The notes under the pieces are model-generated. The model had not been told where the DNA came from and made no database searches. It was given only the letters and a program-made list of their open reading frames with translations. This document shows positions 6,271-13,657 of a stretch of DNA of 30,065 nucleotides, in pieces. Position 1 is the stretch's first letter; each line of letters begins with the position of its first letter. This DNA is from Candidatus Uhrbacteria bacterium (GTDB taxonomy: Bacteria > Patescibacteria > ABY1 > SG8-24 > GWF2-40-263). The translations under genes were made by a program, and so were the position numbers. Where the stretch lies: assembly GCA_016205975.1 (NCBI GenBank), contig JACQSK010000003.1:1-30065 (forward strand), in the 5' to 3' direction.

Positions 6271-7611
6271 ATGCAGACAAACGTCACCATGGAAAAATTA
6301 GTTGCCCTCGCGAAGTCGCGAGGGTTCGTGTTTCCCGGTTCGGACATCTACGGCGGTATGGCCAACTCGTGGGACTATGGCCCCTTGGGGACCGAGCTCA
6401 AGCGCAACATTATGAACGCGTGGTGGGCGAGGTTCGTGACCTCGCGCGCAGAGATGGTCGGCATCGATGCGGCCGTGATTATGAATCCAAAAGTCTGGGA
6501 GGCATCGGGCCACGTGGAAGGATTCACGGATCCGCTGGTGGAGTGCAAGAAGTGTCATGAGCGGTTCCGCGCGGACCAGATCGATACGGCGAAGGCGTGT
6601 GCGCGCTGCGGCGCCAAGGACGGTTTTACGGATCCCAAGAACTTTAATCTGCTTTTTAAGACCTTCATTGGATCCACGGAGGACTCCGCCTCCGTCGCGT
6701 ATCTGCGCGGCGAGCTTGCTCAGGCGATGTTCATCGACTTGCCGCAAGTGCTGACCGCCAGCCGCAAGCGCGTGCCGTTTGGCATTGCCCAGCAGGGGAA
6801 GTGTTTCCGAAACGAGATTACGCCTGGTAATTTTATCTTCCGCACGCGCGAGTTCAACCTCATGGAGTTCGAATACTTTGTGCGCGAGAGCGAGTGGGAG
6901 AAATGGTTTGAGTATTGGCTGGGAGAGATGAAGGCGTGGCTGGACTTCTGCGGCGTGAATCGCGAGCATCTTGTGTTCCACGAAATTGAAGACGGGGAGC
7001 GCGCGCATTACTCCAAGCGTACGGTGGACATCGAGTATCTCTATCCATTCGGACAAAAAGAACTGTACGGACTTGCCTACCGCACCGACTTCGACCTCAA
7101 GCGTCATATGGAATCCTCCGGCGCGGACTTGCGTTTCACGGACCCAAAGACCAGCGAGAAATATCTTCCGCACATCATCGAGCCAACGTTTGGAATTGAC
7201 CGCACGGTGCTCGTCACGCTTTTGGAAGCGTATCGCGAAGAAAGAGCGCCGACGGCCGAAGAAGGCGAAACAGACACGCGTGTCGTGCTGAAGCTCCCCA
7301 AGGCGCTCGCGCCGTTCAAGATCGCCGTCTTGCCACTCTCCAAAAAAGACGAGCTTGCAGCCTTAGCCGTCCCGCTTGCGGATCGCCTGCGTGCGCGCTG
7401 GGCCACGGACTATGACGAGACCCAATCCATCGGCAAACGTTATCGTCGCCAAGACGAAATCGGCACGCCGTACTGCGTCACGGTTGACTTTGACTCGCTC
7501 ACTGACCGGGCCGTTACGGTCCGTGATCGCGACACCATGAAACAAGACCGCGTCTCGATTTCGGAGCTTGAAGCGTACTTTTCATCTCAACTCCCCCTGA
7601 TGCCCGTATGA
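6271..7611 (+). CDS. glyQS: glycyl-tRNA synthetase, alpha2 type
   Basis: Class II synthetase charging tRNA-Gly. The 446-aa protein begins MQTNVTMEKLVALAKSRG and shows FPGSDIYGGMANSWDYGPLG (about residues 21-40), a zinc-knuckle insertion CKKC...CARC, the motif 2 region KCFRNEITPGNFIFRTREF, motif 3 around EPTFGIDRTVL, and a C-terminal anticodon-binding domain. This is the single-chain dimeric form found in archaea, eukaryotes and some bacteria, not the bacterial alpha2beta2 form. A TTG at 6262 would add three residues; ATG 6271 or 6289 are the realistic starts. The stop codon overlaps the next start as ATGA. Confidence 0.95.
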   Translation: MQTNVTMEKLVALAKSRGFVFPGSDIYGGMANSWDYGPLGTELKRNIMNAWWARFVTSRAEMVGIDAAVIMNPKVWEASGHVEGFTDPLVECKKCHERFRADQIDTAKACARCGAKDGFTDPKNFNLLFKTFIGSTEDSASVAYLRGELAQAMFIDLPQVLTASRKRVPFGIAQQGKCFRNEITPGNFIFRTREFNLMEFEYFVRESEWEKWFEYWLGEMKAWLDFCGVNREHLVFHEIEDGERAHYSKRTVDIEYLYPFGQKELYGLAYRTDFDLKRHMESSGADLRFTDPKTSEKYLPHIIEPTFGIDRTVLVTLLEAYREERAPTAEEGETDTRVVLKLPKALAPFKIAVLPLSKKDELAALAVPLADRLRARWATDYDETQSIGKRYRRQDEIGTPYCVTVDFDSLTDRAVTVRDRDTMKQDRVSISELEAYFSSQLPLMPV

Positions 7612-8888
7612 AAAAACCTCTCGTCCTTCACAACGGCATGCGCGTACATCTGCTTCCCTCCTCTGGCACGCAAGCCGCGACGGTTCTCGTTCTCGTCAAG
7701 GTTGGTTCGCGCTATGAACATCCACAGATCAACGGCGCATCGCATTTCATCGAGCACCTCATGTTCAAAGGCACCAAGCGTCGGCCCACGACGCTCCACA
7801 TCAGCCGCGACCTAGACGCGGTGGGCGCCGAGTACAACGCGTTCACCGGCAAGGAGTACACGGGCTACTACGTGACGATCGAGGCCTCGCAGTTGCCGTT
7901 GGCCGTGGACCTCCTGCACGACATGATGTTTCACTCGAAGTACGAGCCGCGCGAAATGAACCGAGAGCGCCGCGTCATCATCGAGGAGATCAAAATGTAC
8001 AACGAGAATCCCGTCATGCACGTTGAAGAACTTTTGGAGCAAACAATGTTCGACGGCTCGCCGCTCGGTTGGGACATTGCCGGAGACGCCAAGCGCATGC
8101 TCTCCATGACGCGCCGCGACGTCATCCGTTATCGGGACCAGCACTATCTGCCTTCCCGCATCGTGATCGCTCTTGCGGGGCGCGTGGACCACAAGGCGCT
8201 TGCGCTCGTGAAGAAGACGTTTGGACGCGTGTCAGGGAGGCAAGCGCACTCGGCGTTCCAGACGTTTGAAGGCACACAAGGCACGCTCGCGTCGCGCTGC
8301 CGCATCCAAAATAAAAAGCTCGAACAGATTCAACTCGCGCTCGGGTTTCCTTCCTACGGCACGGCAGACAAACGCAACGCCGCGGTTTCACTCCTCGCGA
8401 CGATTCTGGGCGGCACCATGTCGTCGCGCCTGTTCATTTCGGTGCGCGAACGCAAAGGCCTGTGCTACCACGTCCGCACCGAGAACGGCACCTATGACGA
8501 CACGGGCGCCTTCCTGATCCGTTCAGGACTCGATCAAGCCAGGCTCAAGGATGCCGTCAAAACGATTTTGGCCGAGGTGGAAAAAATCAAGAAGGCCGGA
8601 ATCACCGCGCGCGAGCTCAGAGAAGCAAAAGAACATTACCGCGGGCGCACGCTGCTCAAGCTCGAGGAATCGTCCGCGCGCGCGGATTGGTATGCGCGCC
8701 AGGAACTGCTGCTTGATCGCGCGCTTACGCCTGAGGAGCGCATGCACGAGATGGACGCGGTCACTCGCAGCGAGGTCCAGAAGGCGGCGCAGGACATTCT
8801 AGACCTGAGGAAAATGTCCGTGGCCGCGATTGGACCGTTTAAGGACGCGCAGGCCTTTTTACAAGTGGCAGGACTCTCCCGGCCATGA
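7608..8888 (+). CDS. M16-family zinc peptidase
   Basis: Pitrilysin/MPP-type metallopeptidase of 426 aa. The inverted zinc motif HFIEH is at residues 46-50, with the third ligand Glu about 76 residues on in ERRVIIEEIK. The C-terminal domain has the substrate-binding segment RERKGLCYHVRTENGTYDDTG. The architecture is one active plus one inactive M16 domain, like mitochondrial processing peptidase beta and Bacillus YmxG. No signal peptide, so cytoplasmic. The start overlaps the glyQS stop by four bases (ATGA), implying translational coupling. The substrate cannot be read from sequence. Confidence 0.93.
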   Translation: MKKPLVLHNGMRVHLLPSSGTQAATVLVLVKVGSRYEHPQINGASHFIEHLMFKGTKRRPTTLHISRDLDAVGAEYNAFTGKEYTGYYVTIEASQLPLAVDLLHDMMFHSKYEPREMNRERRVIIEEIKMYNENPVMHVEELLEQTMFDGSPLGWDIAGDAKRMLSMTRRDVIRYRDQHYLPSRIVIALAGRVDHKALALVKKTFGRVSGRQAHSAFQTFEGTQGTLASRCRIQNKKLEQIQLALGFPSYGTADKRNAAVSLLATILGGTMSSRLFISVRERKGLCYHVRTENGTYDDTGAFLIRSGLDQARLKDAVKTILAEVEKIKKAGITARELREAKEHYRGRTLLKLEESSARADWYARQELLLDRALTPEERMHEMDAVTRSEVQKAAQDILDLRKMSVAAIGPFKDAQAFLQVAGLSRP

Positions 8889-8899
8889 CTCGGATCCGT

Positions 8900-9676
8900 A
8901 TGAAAACCATCATTGCCAACTGGAAAATGAACGTCGGCGTTAGGGAGTCGGTTGCGCTCGCGCGCGGCACGCTCTTAACGCTGCGCGGGCGCAAGCACAT
9001 CCCCGAGCTCGTGATCTGCCCGCCGTTTGTCGCGCTCTCGGAAGTGCGCAAGATCGTCGCGCGTTCGGCCGCGGCGCTGGGCGCGCAGAATGTCTTTTGG
9101 GCTGAGTCGGGTTCCTACACGGGAGAAGTTTCCGCGCGCATGCTCGAGGAGCTGGGTGTGACCCATGTCATCATCGGACACTCGGAGCGCCGACAGTTCC
9201 TTTCGGAGACCGACGAGATGGTCAACAAAAAAACGTACCACGCGCTCGCCTCGGGGCTCACGCCGATCGTGTGCGTGGGCGAGGGACGTGCAGAGCGCCG
9301 CGCCGGCACGGCGCAAGAGGTCGTGGGTGAACAGCTCAAACGAGCGCTTTCCGGCGTCCGGCTGCGCGCCTCCGACCACCTCCTGATTGCCTACGAGCCT
9401 GTCTGGGCGATCGGCACCGGCGAACCGGCAAGCGTGTCGGAGATGCTCCCCATGCACGCGTTCATCCGCTCACTCGTGCAAGAGCTCTTGGGTCCTCATG
9501 GGGCGAGCCAGACGCGCGTCCTCTACGGCGGTTCCGTGAACGGCGAAAATGCGTACGCGTTTTTGCGCGAGGAGGAAGTGGACGGCGTCTTGGTGGGGAG
9601 CGCGAGCGTGAAGATCAATCAGTTTAAAGATATCGTGCACGCCGCGTGCGAGGTGCTGGAGGCGCAAACCCTATGA
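8900..9676 (+). CDS. tpiA: triosephosphate isomerase
   Basis: Interconverts dihydroxyacetone phosphate and glyceraldehyde 3-phosphate in glycolysis. The 258-aa TIM barrel has all catalytic parts: Asn7 and Lys9 in ANWKMN, His94 in IIGHSERR, Glu166 in AYEPVWAIGTG, and the phosphate-gripping YGGSV near the C-terminus. The start at 8900 (MKTIIANWK) is the usual family start; an ATG at 8885 would add MTRIR and overlap the peptidase stop as ATGA, the style of this operon, so either may be used. The stop overlaps the next gene by four bases. Confidence 0.95.
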   Translation: MKTIIANWKMNVGVRESVALARGTLLTLRGRKHIPELVICPPFVALSEVRKIVARSAAALGAQNVFWAESGSYTGEVSARMLEELGVTHVIIGHSERRQFLSETDEMVNKKTYHALASGLTPIVCVGEGRAERRAGTAQEVVGEQLKRALSGVRLRASDHLLIAYEPVWAIGTGEPASVSEMLPMHAFIRSLVQELLGPHGASQTRVLYGGSVNGENAYAFLREEEVDGVLVGSASVKINQFKDIVHAACEVLEAQTL

Positions 9677-10518
9677 CGTGGATTCTTCTCATCCTGCTGG
9701 TCCTCTCTCTTGCGGTTGCCGGTACCGTTGTGTCGCGCAAGCTTCCGCAGATTCGGGTGATTGATGTTGCCTCCATTCCCAAAGAGCGCGAGCGTCGCGT
9801 GAAGGAAGCGCTCATCCTCGCCAAGCTGGAGCGCACGGGCGGCGCAAAACTGCACAGCGTGATGTGCGTGCTCTCCGAGATCGTCAAGACGCTCTCACGC
9901 TACGGTCGCCGCGCTGTGCAGCGCCTGTATCGTCTTGAGCAGTACTACCAGCGGCTCAGGCGTACGGCATCCGAGGGAGCGCAGAGCTACACGGAGGAGA
10001 TCATCAAAACACGCTTGGAGGAGGCGCAGAAGCTGATCGACCAGGATGAGTTCATTCCGGCGGAGAAAATTTTTATCGACGTGATCAGCCATAACCCCAA
10101 GAGCGTGGACGCCTATGAGGCGTTGGGCAACATGTACCTGGAGAGCGGCCAAGTGGACCAAGCGCGCGAGACGCTCCAGTTCACGCTGCGTCTCTCGCCG
10201 GACGACGCGAGCGTGCACGTTTCTCTGGCAGAGCTTGAGATGGGGGAAGGGCATCCAAAACAAGCGCTCTCGTTTTTGAGGAAGGCCATCGAGAAGCGGC
10301 CGAAGAATCCCCGCTACTTGGATTTTTACATCGAGGCCGCGCTTGCAACCGGTTCCCTGAAGGACGCGCGCAAGGGGATTTTGGCGCTCAAGGACGTGAA
10401 CCCCGAAAACCAGAAGATCGAAGAGTTCGAGCGCCGATTCCAGGAAAAGAAAGAGGCGTATATCAGGAAGACGTCAAGTGAAACAGAGAAACCCACAGAG
10501 GAGTCTTCACAAGGGTGA
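9673..10518 (+). CDS. membrane-anchored TPR protein
   Basis: A 281-aa protein with one N-terminal membrane segment (TWILLILLVLSLAVAGTVV, residues 2-20), a linker, then tetratricopeptide repeats from about residue 120 to 250, e.g. AEKIFIDVISHNPKSVDAYE, ALGNMYLESGQVDQARETLQ and SLAELEMGEGHPKQALSFLR. The tail is charged. TPR arrays bind partner proteins; topology suggests one anchor with the repeats on a single side of the membrane, and the side is uncertain. The start ATG overlaps the tpiA stop (ATGA). Last gene of the operon, 29 bases before tRNA-Thr. No specific function can be assigned. Confidence 0.85.
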   Translation: MTWILLILLVLSLAVAGTVVSRKLPQIRVIDVASIPKERERRVKEALILAKLERTGGAKLHSVMCVLSEIVKTLSRYGRRAVQRLYRLEQYYQRLRRTASEGAQSYTEEIIKTRLEEAQKLIDQDEFIPAEKIFIDVISHNPKSVDAYEALGNMYLESGQVDQARETLQFTLRLSPDDASVHVSLAELEMGEGHPKQALSFLRKAIEKRPKNPRYLDFYIEAALATGSLKDARKGILALKDVNPENQKIEEFERRFQEKKEAYIRKTSSETEKPTEESSQG

Positions 10519-10534
10519 TGGGTTTTGTTACGAT
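10506..10534 (+). promoter_or_regulatory. tRNA-Thr promoter candidate
   Basis: TTCACA (10506-10511), 17 bp, TACGAT (10529-10534) lie just before the tRNA; the -35 box is inside the end of the TPR gene. Both boxes are imperfect. Confidence 0.35.
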
Positions 10535-10546
10535 TCCCGCGGTTTT

Positions 10547-10622
10547 GCCGTTGTAGCTCAGTTGGTAGAGCACATCCATGGTAAGGATGAGGTCACCGGT
10601 TCAATCCCGGTCAACGGCTCCA
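10547..10622 (+). tRNA. tRNA-Thr (GGT)
   Basis: Full cloverleaf: acceptor GCCGTTG/CAACGGC, D arm GCTCAGTTGGTAGAGC, anticodon stem CATCC/GGATG with loop ATGGTAA (anticodon GGT), T arm CCGGTTCAATCCCGG. The 3' CCA is encoded. Confidence 0.96.
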
Positions 10623-10689
10623 GCCGTCGCATCAGCAAGATGGTTGCCGATGGGGCGGCTGAGAGCGCTCCTGTGCTGATGCGATGGCT
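10622..10689 (+). other. 16-bp stem-loop directly 3' of tRNA-Thr
   Basis: 10622-10637 pairs with 10674-10689 over 16 bp (one G-U), enclosing 36 nt. It starts on the last base of the tRNA CCA and lies before the terminator at 10703. It could be a 3' trailer that guides tRNA processing, or a small RNA. Confidence 0.5.
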
Positions 10690-10702
10690 GGCAAGCCAAG
10701 GA

Positions 10703-10732
10703 AAGCTTCTTCACGCGTGAAGGTGCTTTTTT
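10703..10732 (+). terminator. intrinsic terminator after tRNA-Thr
   Basis: Arms CTTCACG/CGTGAAG with outer AAGC/GCTT (10703-10728) are followed by a T-run. Confidence 0.75.
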
Positions 10733-10740
10733 GTTGTCAC

Positions 10741-10763
10741 GAAAAAACTCGCCAGGGGCGAGT
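10741..10763 (-). terminator. intrinsic terminator of the alpha-CTD-like gene
   Basis: On the minus strand ACTCGCC/GGCGAGT around a 3-nt loop (10747-10763) is followed by T6, just past the stop codon at 10769. Confidence 0.8.
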
Positions 10764-10768
10764 GTGCG

Positions 10769-11470
10769 TTACGGATCCTCGAGCGTCTTGATGGCGGCGA
10801 CGACTTTGTCGAAAGCATCGATACCTTTGTAGGAGAGCAGAGCCTCCTGGATGAGGACGAGCTTTGCCTGGAGGCCGTCGTGATGCACCTTGATCTGGCC
10901 GCAGCTCGGGTTGCCTCCCACGGACTCGAAGAAGAGGCGAACCGCCGGCGGAGACTCCGGCGTGAGCGAGACGGCGAACCCGGCGGACAGAACATGGAAC
11001 AGTCGAGAGAACGTCTTGACCTGCTCTTCCAGTGTTGCCTTGTACTGTCGCAGAGCGGCCCTGATTTGCAGGATGTTGTCGCTCAGGCTGCGCTGGGGAT
11101 CCGGGCATGGTGTGGCAAGGGACTCGGTGGGCGCGGTTGCGGTTGGTTCCGTAGCGACGCCTTGCGGATTCTTGTGCGTGGTCACCAACTGGAGTTCCCA
11201 TGCCAGTTCGCTACTCAGATCCGTTCCGAGCGCAAGACCCTCCAGCACAACTTCCATCGCTTCCTTCTTGAGCGCTGGGCCCATCCCCACGAGCTTTCTG
11301 TCCTTGGAGAGCTCGGCGTACTGCCACACGTACCGGATGCCGGCCTTCTGAAGGACCATGGCCAGGCGCGCGCCGATGTCGAGGTTGTCGATGGGAGTGG
11401 TGAGCGCGTCGAAAATCGAGTGATCGCCGCGTACGAAGGAGCCGCGGGCTTGGGTGAGCGTGAGAGCCAT
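10769..11470 (-). CDS. RNA polymerase alpha-CTD-like (helix-hairpin-helix) protein
   Basis: The 233-aa protein carries, at about residues 25-80, a segment much like the RNA polymerase alpha C-terminal domain: PIDNLDIGARLAMVLQKAGI, then YAELSKDRKLVGMG and a closing helix. In RpoA this domain binds UP-element DNA and activators. The rest has a Pro/Thr-rich linker and a helical C-terminal domain (about 130-233) that I do not recognise. The start is fixed by AGGAG eight bases before ATG 11470, and by a promoter 29 bases further up. A DNA-binding or polymerase-associated regulator is an inference. It is divergent from the J-domain gene, and their -35 boxes are 13 bp apart. Confidence 0.78.
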   Translation of the reverse strand: MALTLTQARGSFVRGDHSIFDALTTPIDNLDIGARLAMVLQKAGIRYVWQYAELSKDRKLVGMGPALKKEAMEVVLEGLALGTDLSSELAWELQLVTTHKNPQGVATEPTATAPTESLATPCPDPQRSLSDNILQIRAALRQYKATLEEQVKTFSRLFHVLSAGFAVSLTPESPPAVRLFFESVGGNPSCGQIKVHHDGLQAKLVLIQEALLSYKGIDAFDKVVAAIKTLEDP

Positions 11471-11498
11471 GAAGAGTCTCCTGATGATTTCCGTCCCG

Positions 11499-11527
11499 AC
11501 TGTAGGGGAGGAAAGGGAGTTTGTCAA
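11499..11527 (-). promoter_or_regulatory. promoter of the alpha-CTD-like gene
   Basis: On the minus strand TTGACA (11527-11522), 17 bp, TACAGT (11504-11499). Confidence 0.7.
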
Positions 11528-11540
11528 AGACCGCGACCCT

Positions 11541-11570
11541 TTGACAACCTCCTCATCTCCCGCGTATACT
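11541..11570 (+). promoter_or_regulatory. promoter of the J-domain gene
   Basis: TTGACA (11541-11546), 18 bp, TATACT (11565-11570), nearly ideal, 25 bases before the ATG at 11596. It stands back to back with the minus-strand promoter at 11499-11527. Confidence 0.78.
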
Positions 11571-11595
11571 CCCCGCCTCCCACCTTGGAGACACC

Positions 11596-12135
11596 ATGAC
11601 GCTCTATGAGCTGCTGTGCGTCCCCACGGACGCGAGCAGGGCAGAGATTCGGCGCGCCTTCCGGGCCAGGGCTCAGGACGCGCATCCGGATCGGTTCGCA
11701 CATCTCACGGAATCGCAGGCTGAGCAGGCACAGCGCGAGCACGCCTTTCAGGAGCTCCTAGATGCCTACACGACGCTCATGGACAAGCGCGCACGCGCGC
11801 GCTATGACCGTTTGATCCAGATCCCGCAAGGGCTTCTGGGTCTCGTGCAGACGCCTCAGGGCCGCCGCGCCGTGGCCAGGCTTGTGCCGCGGGCGCCCTT
11901 GCAAGCGCGCGATGGGGAAGATCACGTCGTGCTCATCCGCGCTCCCGCAGAGCTCCTCCTGAACGGCGGGCTCTGCCAGATGACCGACGTCCTCCCGCCC
12001 GAGCTCGATCCGCTCCTGGTTCCATCTGGCGCTCGACACACGCCATGGGCCAAGATCGAGGAGCTTGGGGAACCAGGCGAAAACGAAGGGAACCGCGGCG
12101 ACTTGTTCCTCTTCTTTTTTCCGACGCCATCCTGA
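11596..12135 (+). CDS. J-domain (DnaJ-like) protein
   Basis: A 179-aa protein whose first ~70 residues form a J domain: LYELLCVPTDASRAEIRRAF, the invariant HPD at 30-32, and a final helix ending KRARARYDRL. J domains stimulate Hsp70 (DnaK) ATPase. There is no Gly/Phe region, zinc domain or usual DnaJ C-terminal domain, so it is a specialised co-chaperone, not DnaJ. The C-terminal ~100 residues are unfamiliar. GGAGACACC precedes the ATG. The stop codon lies inside the terminator stem. It is transcribed away from the alpha-CTD-like gene. Confidence 0.85.
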   Translation: MTLYELLCVPTDASRAEIRRAFRARAQDAHPDRFAHLTESQAEQAQREHAFQELLDAYTTLMDKRARARYDRLIQIPQGLLGLVQTPQGRRAVARLVPRAPLQARDGEDHVVLIRAPAELLLNGGLCQMTDVLPPELDPLLVPSGARHTPWAKIEELGEPGENEGNRGDLFLFFFPTPS

Positions 12136-12156
12136 CCTGACGGGTCAGGTTTTTTC
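12131..12156 (+). terminator. intrinsic terminator overlapping a stop codon
   Basis: CCTGACC/GGTCAGG (12131-12137/12143-12149) plus a T-run. The TGA of the J-domain gene (12133-12135) lies in the left arm, so terminating ribosomes could affect folding of the hairpin. Confidence 0.85.
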
Positions 12157-12171
12157 TTTCTCGCGATTTCC

Positions 12172-12199
12172 TTGACATTCTGTCTCTCTCTGGTATCTT
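12172..12199 (+). promoter_or_regulatory. promoter of the 12232 operon
   Basis: TTGACA (12172-12177), 16 bp, TATCTT (12194-12199) with an extended TGG in front. Confidence 0.7.
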
Positions 12200-12231
12200 T
12201 GTCCTCTCCTCTTTCTTAGGAGACAAGGTTC

Positions 12232-12708
12232 ATGGACCACATGTTCTTTACACGCATGGGGGCGACGGATGCCCTCTCGACGTTCATCCGCGCAAGCGAA
12301 GACGGCGTCACGGACAGTCGGCCTCACCAAGCACGGCAGCTCGTGGCCGCAGGCGCTGCAACCGCGCAGTGGGACGAGATCCTGGAAGGCTTCGTGAGCG
12401 ACCCGGCCATCTTCGCCGCGGCCGTGAGCCATCTCGCCACAGCACATCTGGATCAGGGAACGCTCGACCGCCTCGCGCAGGTGAGGAGCCGCAAGCAGTT
12501 GACCGCTGTGATGTGGGACTGCCTAGTGAGCGCGGGCGACATCCAAACCGAAAACCAGGTCCTGCGACGCTTCTTGCAAGAGGTACTCGCCCTGGGTAAG
12601 GACGGCCAAGCGTGGTTCCTGTTGGTTGCCGCGCATCTCTCGACTCTGCGCGCGGACGTGAAATTGCGTCCGCTCGTCTACCACCCTCAGAAGAAGGAGC
12701 TGTCATGA
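12232..12708 (+). CDS. hypothetical helical protein (158 aa)
   Basis: I do not recognise the family. The start is supported by AGGAGACAAGGTTC before ATG 12232 and a clear promoter 33 bases further up. The protein is almost wholly alpha-helical and soluble, with helices such as FIRASEDGVTDSRPHQARQL, EILEGFVSDPAIFAAAVSHL and LDRLAQVRSRKQLTAVMWD, possibly HEAT/ARM-like. One Cys, no signal peptide. Its stop overlaps the next start (ATGA), so the two proteins are likely made together. Confidence 0.75.
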   Translation: MDHMFFTRMGATDALSTFIRASEDGVTDSRPHQARQLVAAGAATAQWDEILEGFVSDPAIFAAAVSHLATAHLDQGTLDRLAQVRSRKQLTAVMWDCLVSAGDIQTENQVLRRFLQEVLALGKDGQAWFLLVAAHLSTLRADVKLRPLVYHPQKKELS

Positions 12709-13424
12709 CGTTGAGCAAAGAAGATCTGGAAGCCTTGGGCCACAACGTGAGTAGGAAGACGCCGGAAGGCAGACTCCTCTTGCGTTGCGTGCACGAGGAT
12801 CCCGTCACGGCCCTGAAGCTCATCGGTTCCACCGCGCTCAAACTCGCGCATGAAGCGCTCGCGTTGGATAACATCATCGGCGCGATCGGGGACGACGAAG
12901 AGGCGAAGAGCCTCATCGCCCAACACGTAACCCGCGAGGTCCAGGCCGAGATCCTGGGCGCGTGGGGCGATCGTGTGAGCGCGCTCTCCGCGATCGCGGA
13001 CGCCGAGACGCTCGTGAGCGCGATCGGCGCTCTCTACGCGAGCGAGGCGGCGGGAGCAGAGGGGAATCTGTCCGTGGCCGCCGCGGTCATCCGCTCTCTG
13101 GCGTTGCAGATCCACGACCGTCCCGACTGGGAGGCTGTGCTCGAACACGAGTTCGCCAACGGCTACACGATCGGTGACCTCCTGATCGTCGCGGTCGCGG
13201 CCGAAGTCGAGCCTATCGACGAGAACGGCACGCGTTCTCCCGACGTCTGGGCGCGCGTGGGCCTGGATCCCGACGACGCGCAGGATCGACTCGACGACCT
13301 CCCCGACGACCTCTTGAACGAGGTGACGGAGACCTCCCTGTTCGTAGCGCGCGCGGCTCTGTCGCGCACGCGCGAGGATCACGGCCTGCCTTCCGCCACG
13401 CGCGGCTCGGCGCAGGACGTCTGA
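12705..13424 (+). CDS. hypothetical helical protein (239 aa), ends at a MITE border
   Basis: I do not recognise the family. ATG 12705 overlaps the previous stop and has AAGGAG six bases upstream; the frame open to 12612 is not used. The protein is acidic, soluble and mostly helical (e.g. HEALALDNIIGAIGDDEEAK; DAQDRLDDLPDDLLNEVTE), without Cys pairs or membrane segments. Its TGA is formed across the junction of a 131-bp insertion: T is the last base of the target duplication and GA the first bases of the element. The flank after the element also begins GA, so the original gene would have ended at the same codon and the protein is not truncated. Confidence 0.75.
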   Translation: MTLSKEDLEALGHNVSRKTPEGRLLLRCVHEDPVTALKLIGSTALKLAHEALALDNIIGAIGDDEEAKSLIAQHVTREVQAEILGAWGDRVSALSAIADAETLVSAIGALYASEAAGAEGNLSVAAAVIRSLALQIHDRPDWEAVLEHEFANGYTIGDLLIVAVAAEVEPIDENGTRSPDVWARVGLDPDDAQDRLDDLPDDLLNEVTETSLFVARAALSRTREDHGLPSATRGSAQDV

Positions 13425-13553
13425 GACCTCTGCAAAACTCGCGATCTTGCCTTTCACGGGCGCCCGTCGACCCCACTCAACGTAGTTTTCACTACGTCTC
13501 GTGGGGATCGACAGCCCGTTCAAGGCAATCTCATCGAGTTTAGCAGAGGTCTC
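13423..13553. mobile_element. MITE-like element, copy 1 (131 bp)
   Basis: Bounded by 19-bp inverted repeats GAGACCTCTGCAAAACTCG (13423-13441) and its complement with one mismatch (13535-13553), flanked by a 4-bp duplication GTCT (13419-13422 and 13554-13557). The interior is a long interrupted palindrome (TTGCCTT/AAGGCAA, CGGGC/GCCCG, ACGTAGT/ACTACGT). No coding capacity. The same ends occur at 26831-26971. The transposase that moves it is not in the window. Confidence 0.82.
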
Positions 13554-13572
13554 GTCTGATCGGCTTTTCTCT

Positions 13573-13600
13573 CCTCGTGAGTTCGTCTCACGAGGGTTTT
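13573..13600 (+). terminator. intrinsic terminator of the 12232-13424 operon
   Basis: CCTCGTGAG/CTCACGAGG (13573-13581/13587-13595), then GTTTTCTTC. The MITE copy lies between this terminator and the gene it serves. Confidence 0.8.
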
Positions 13601-13657
13601 CTTCACTCTTTGTCCTTCTGACGAAGATTGATTGAACCCTAACCCCAAGGTGCCCGC

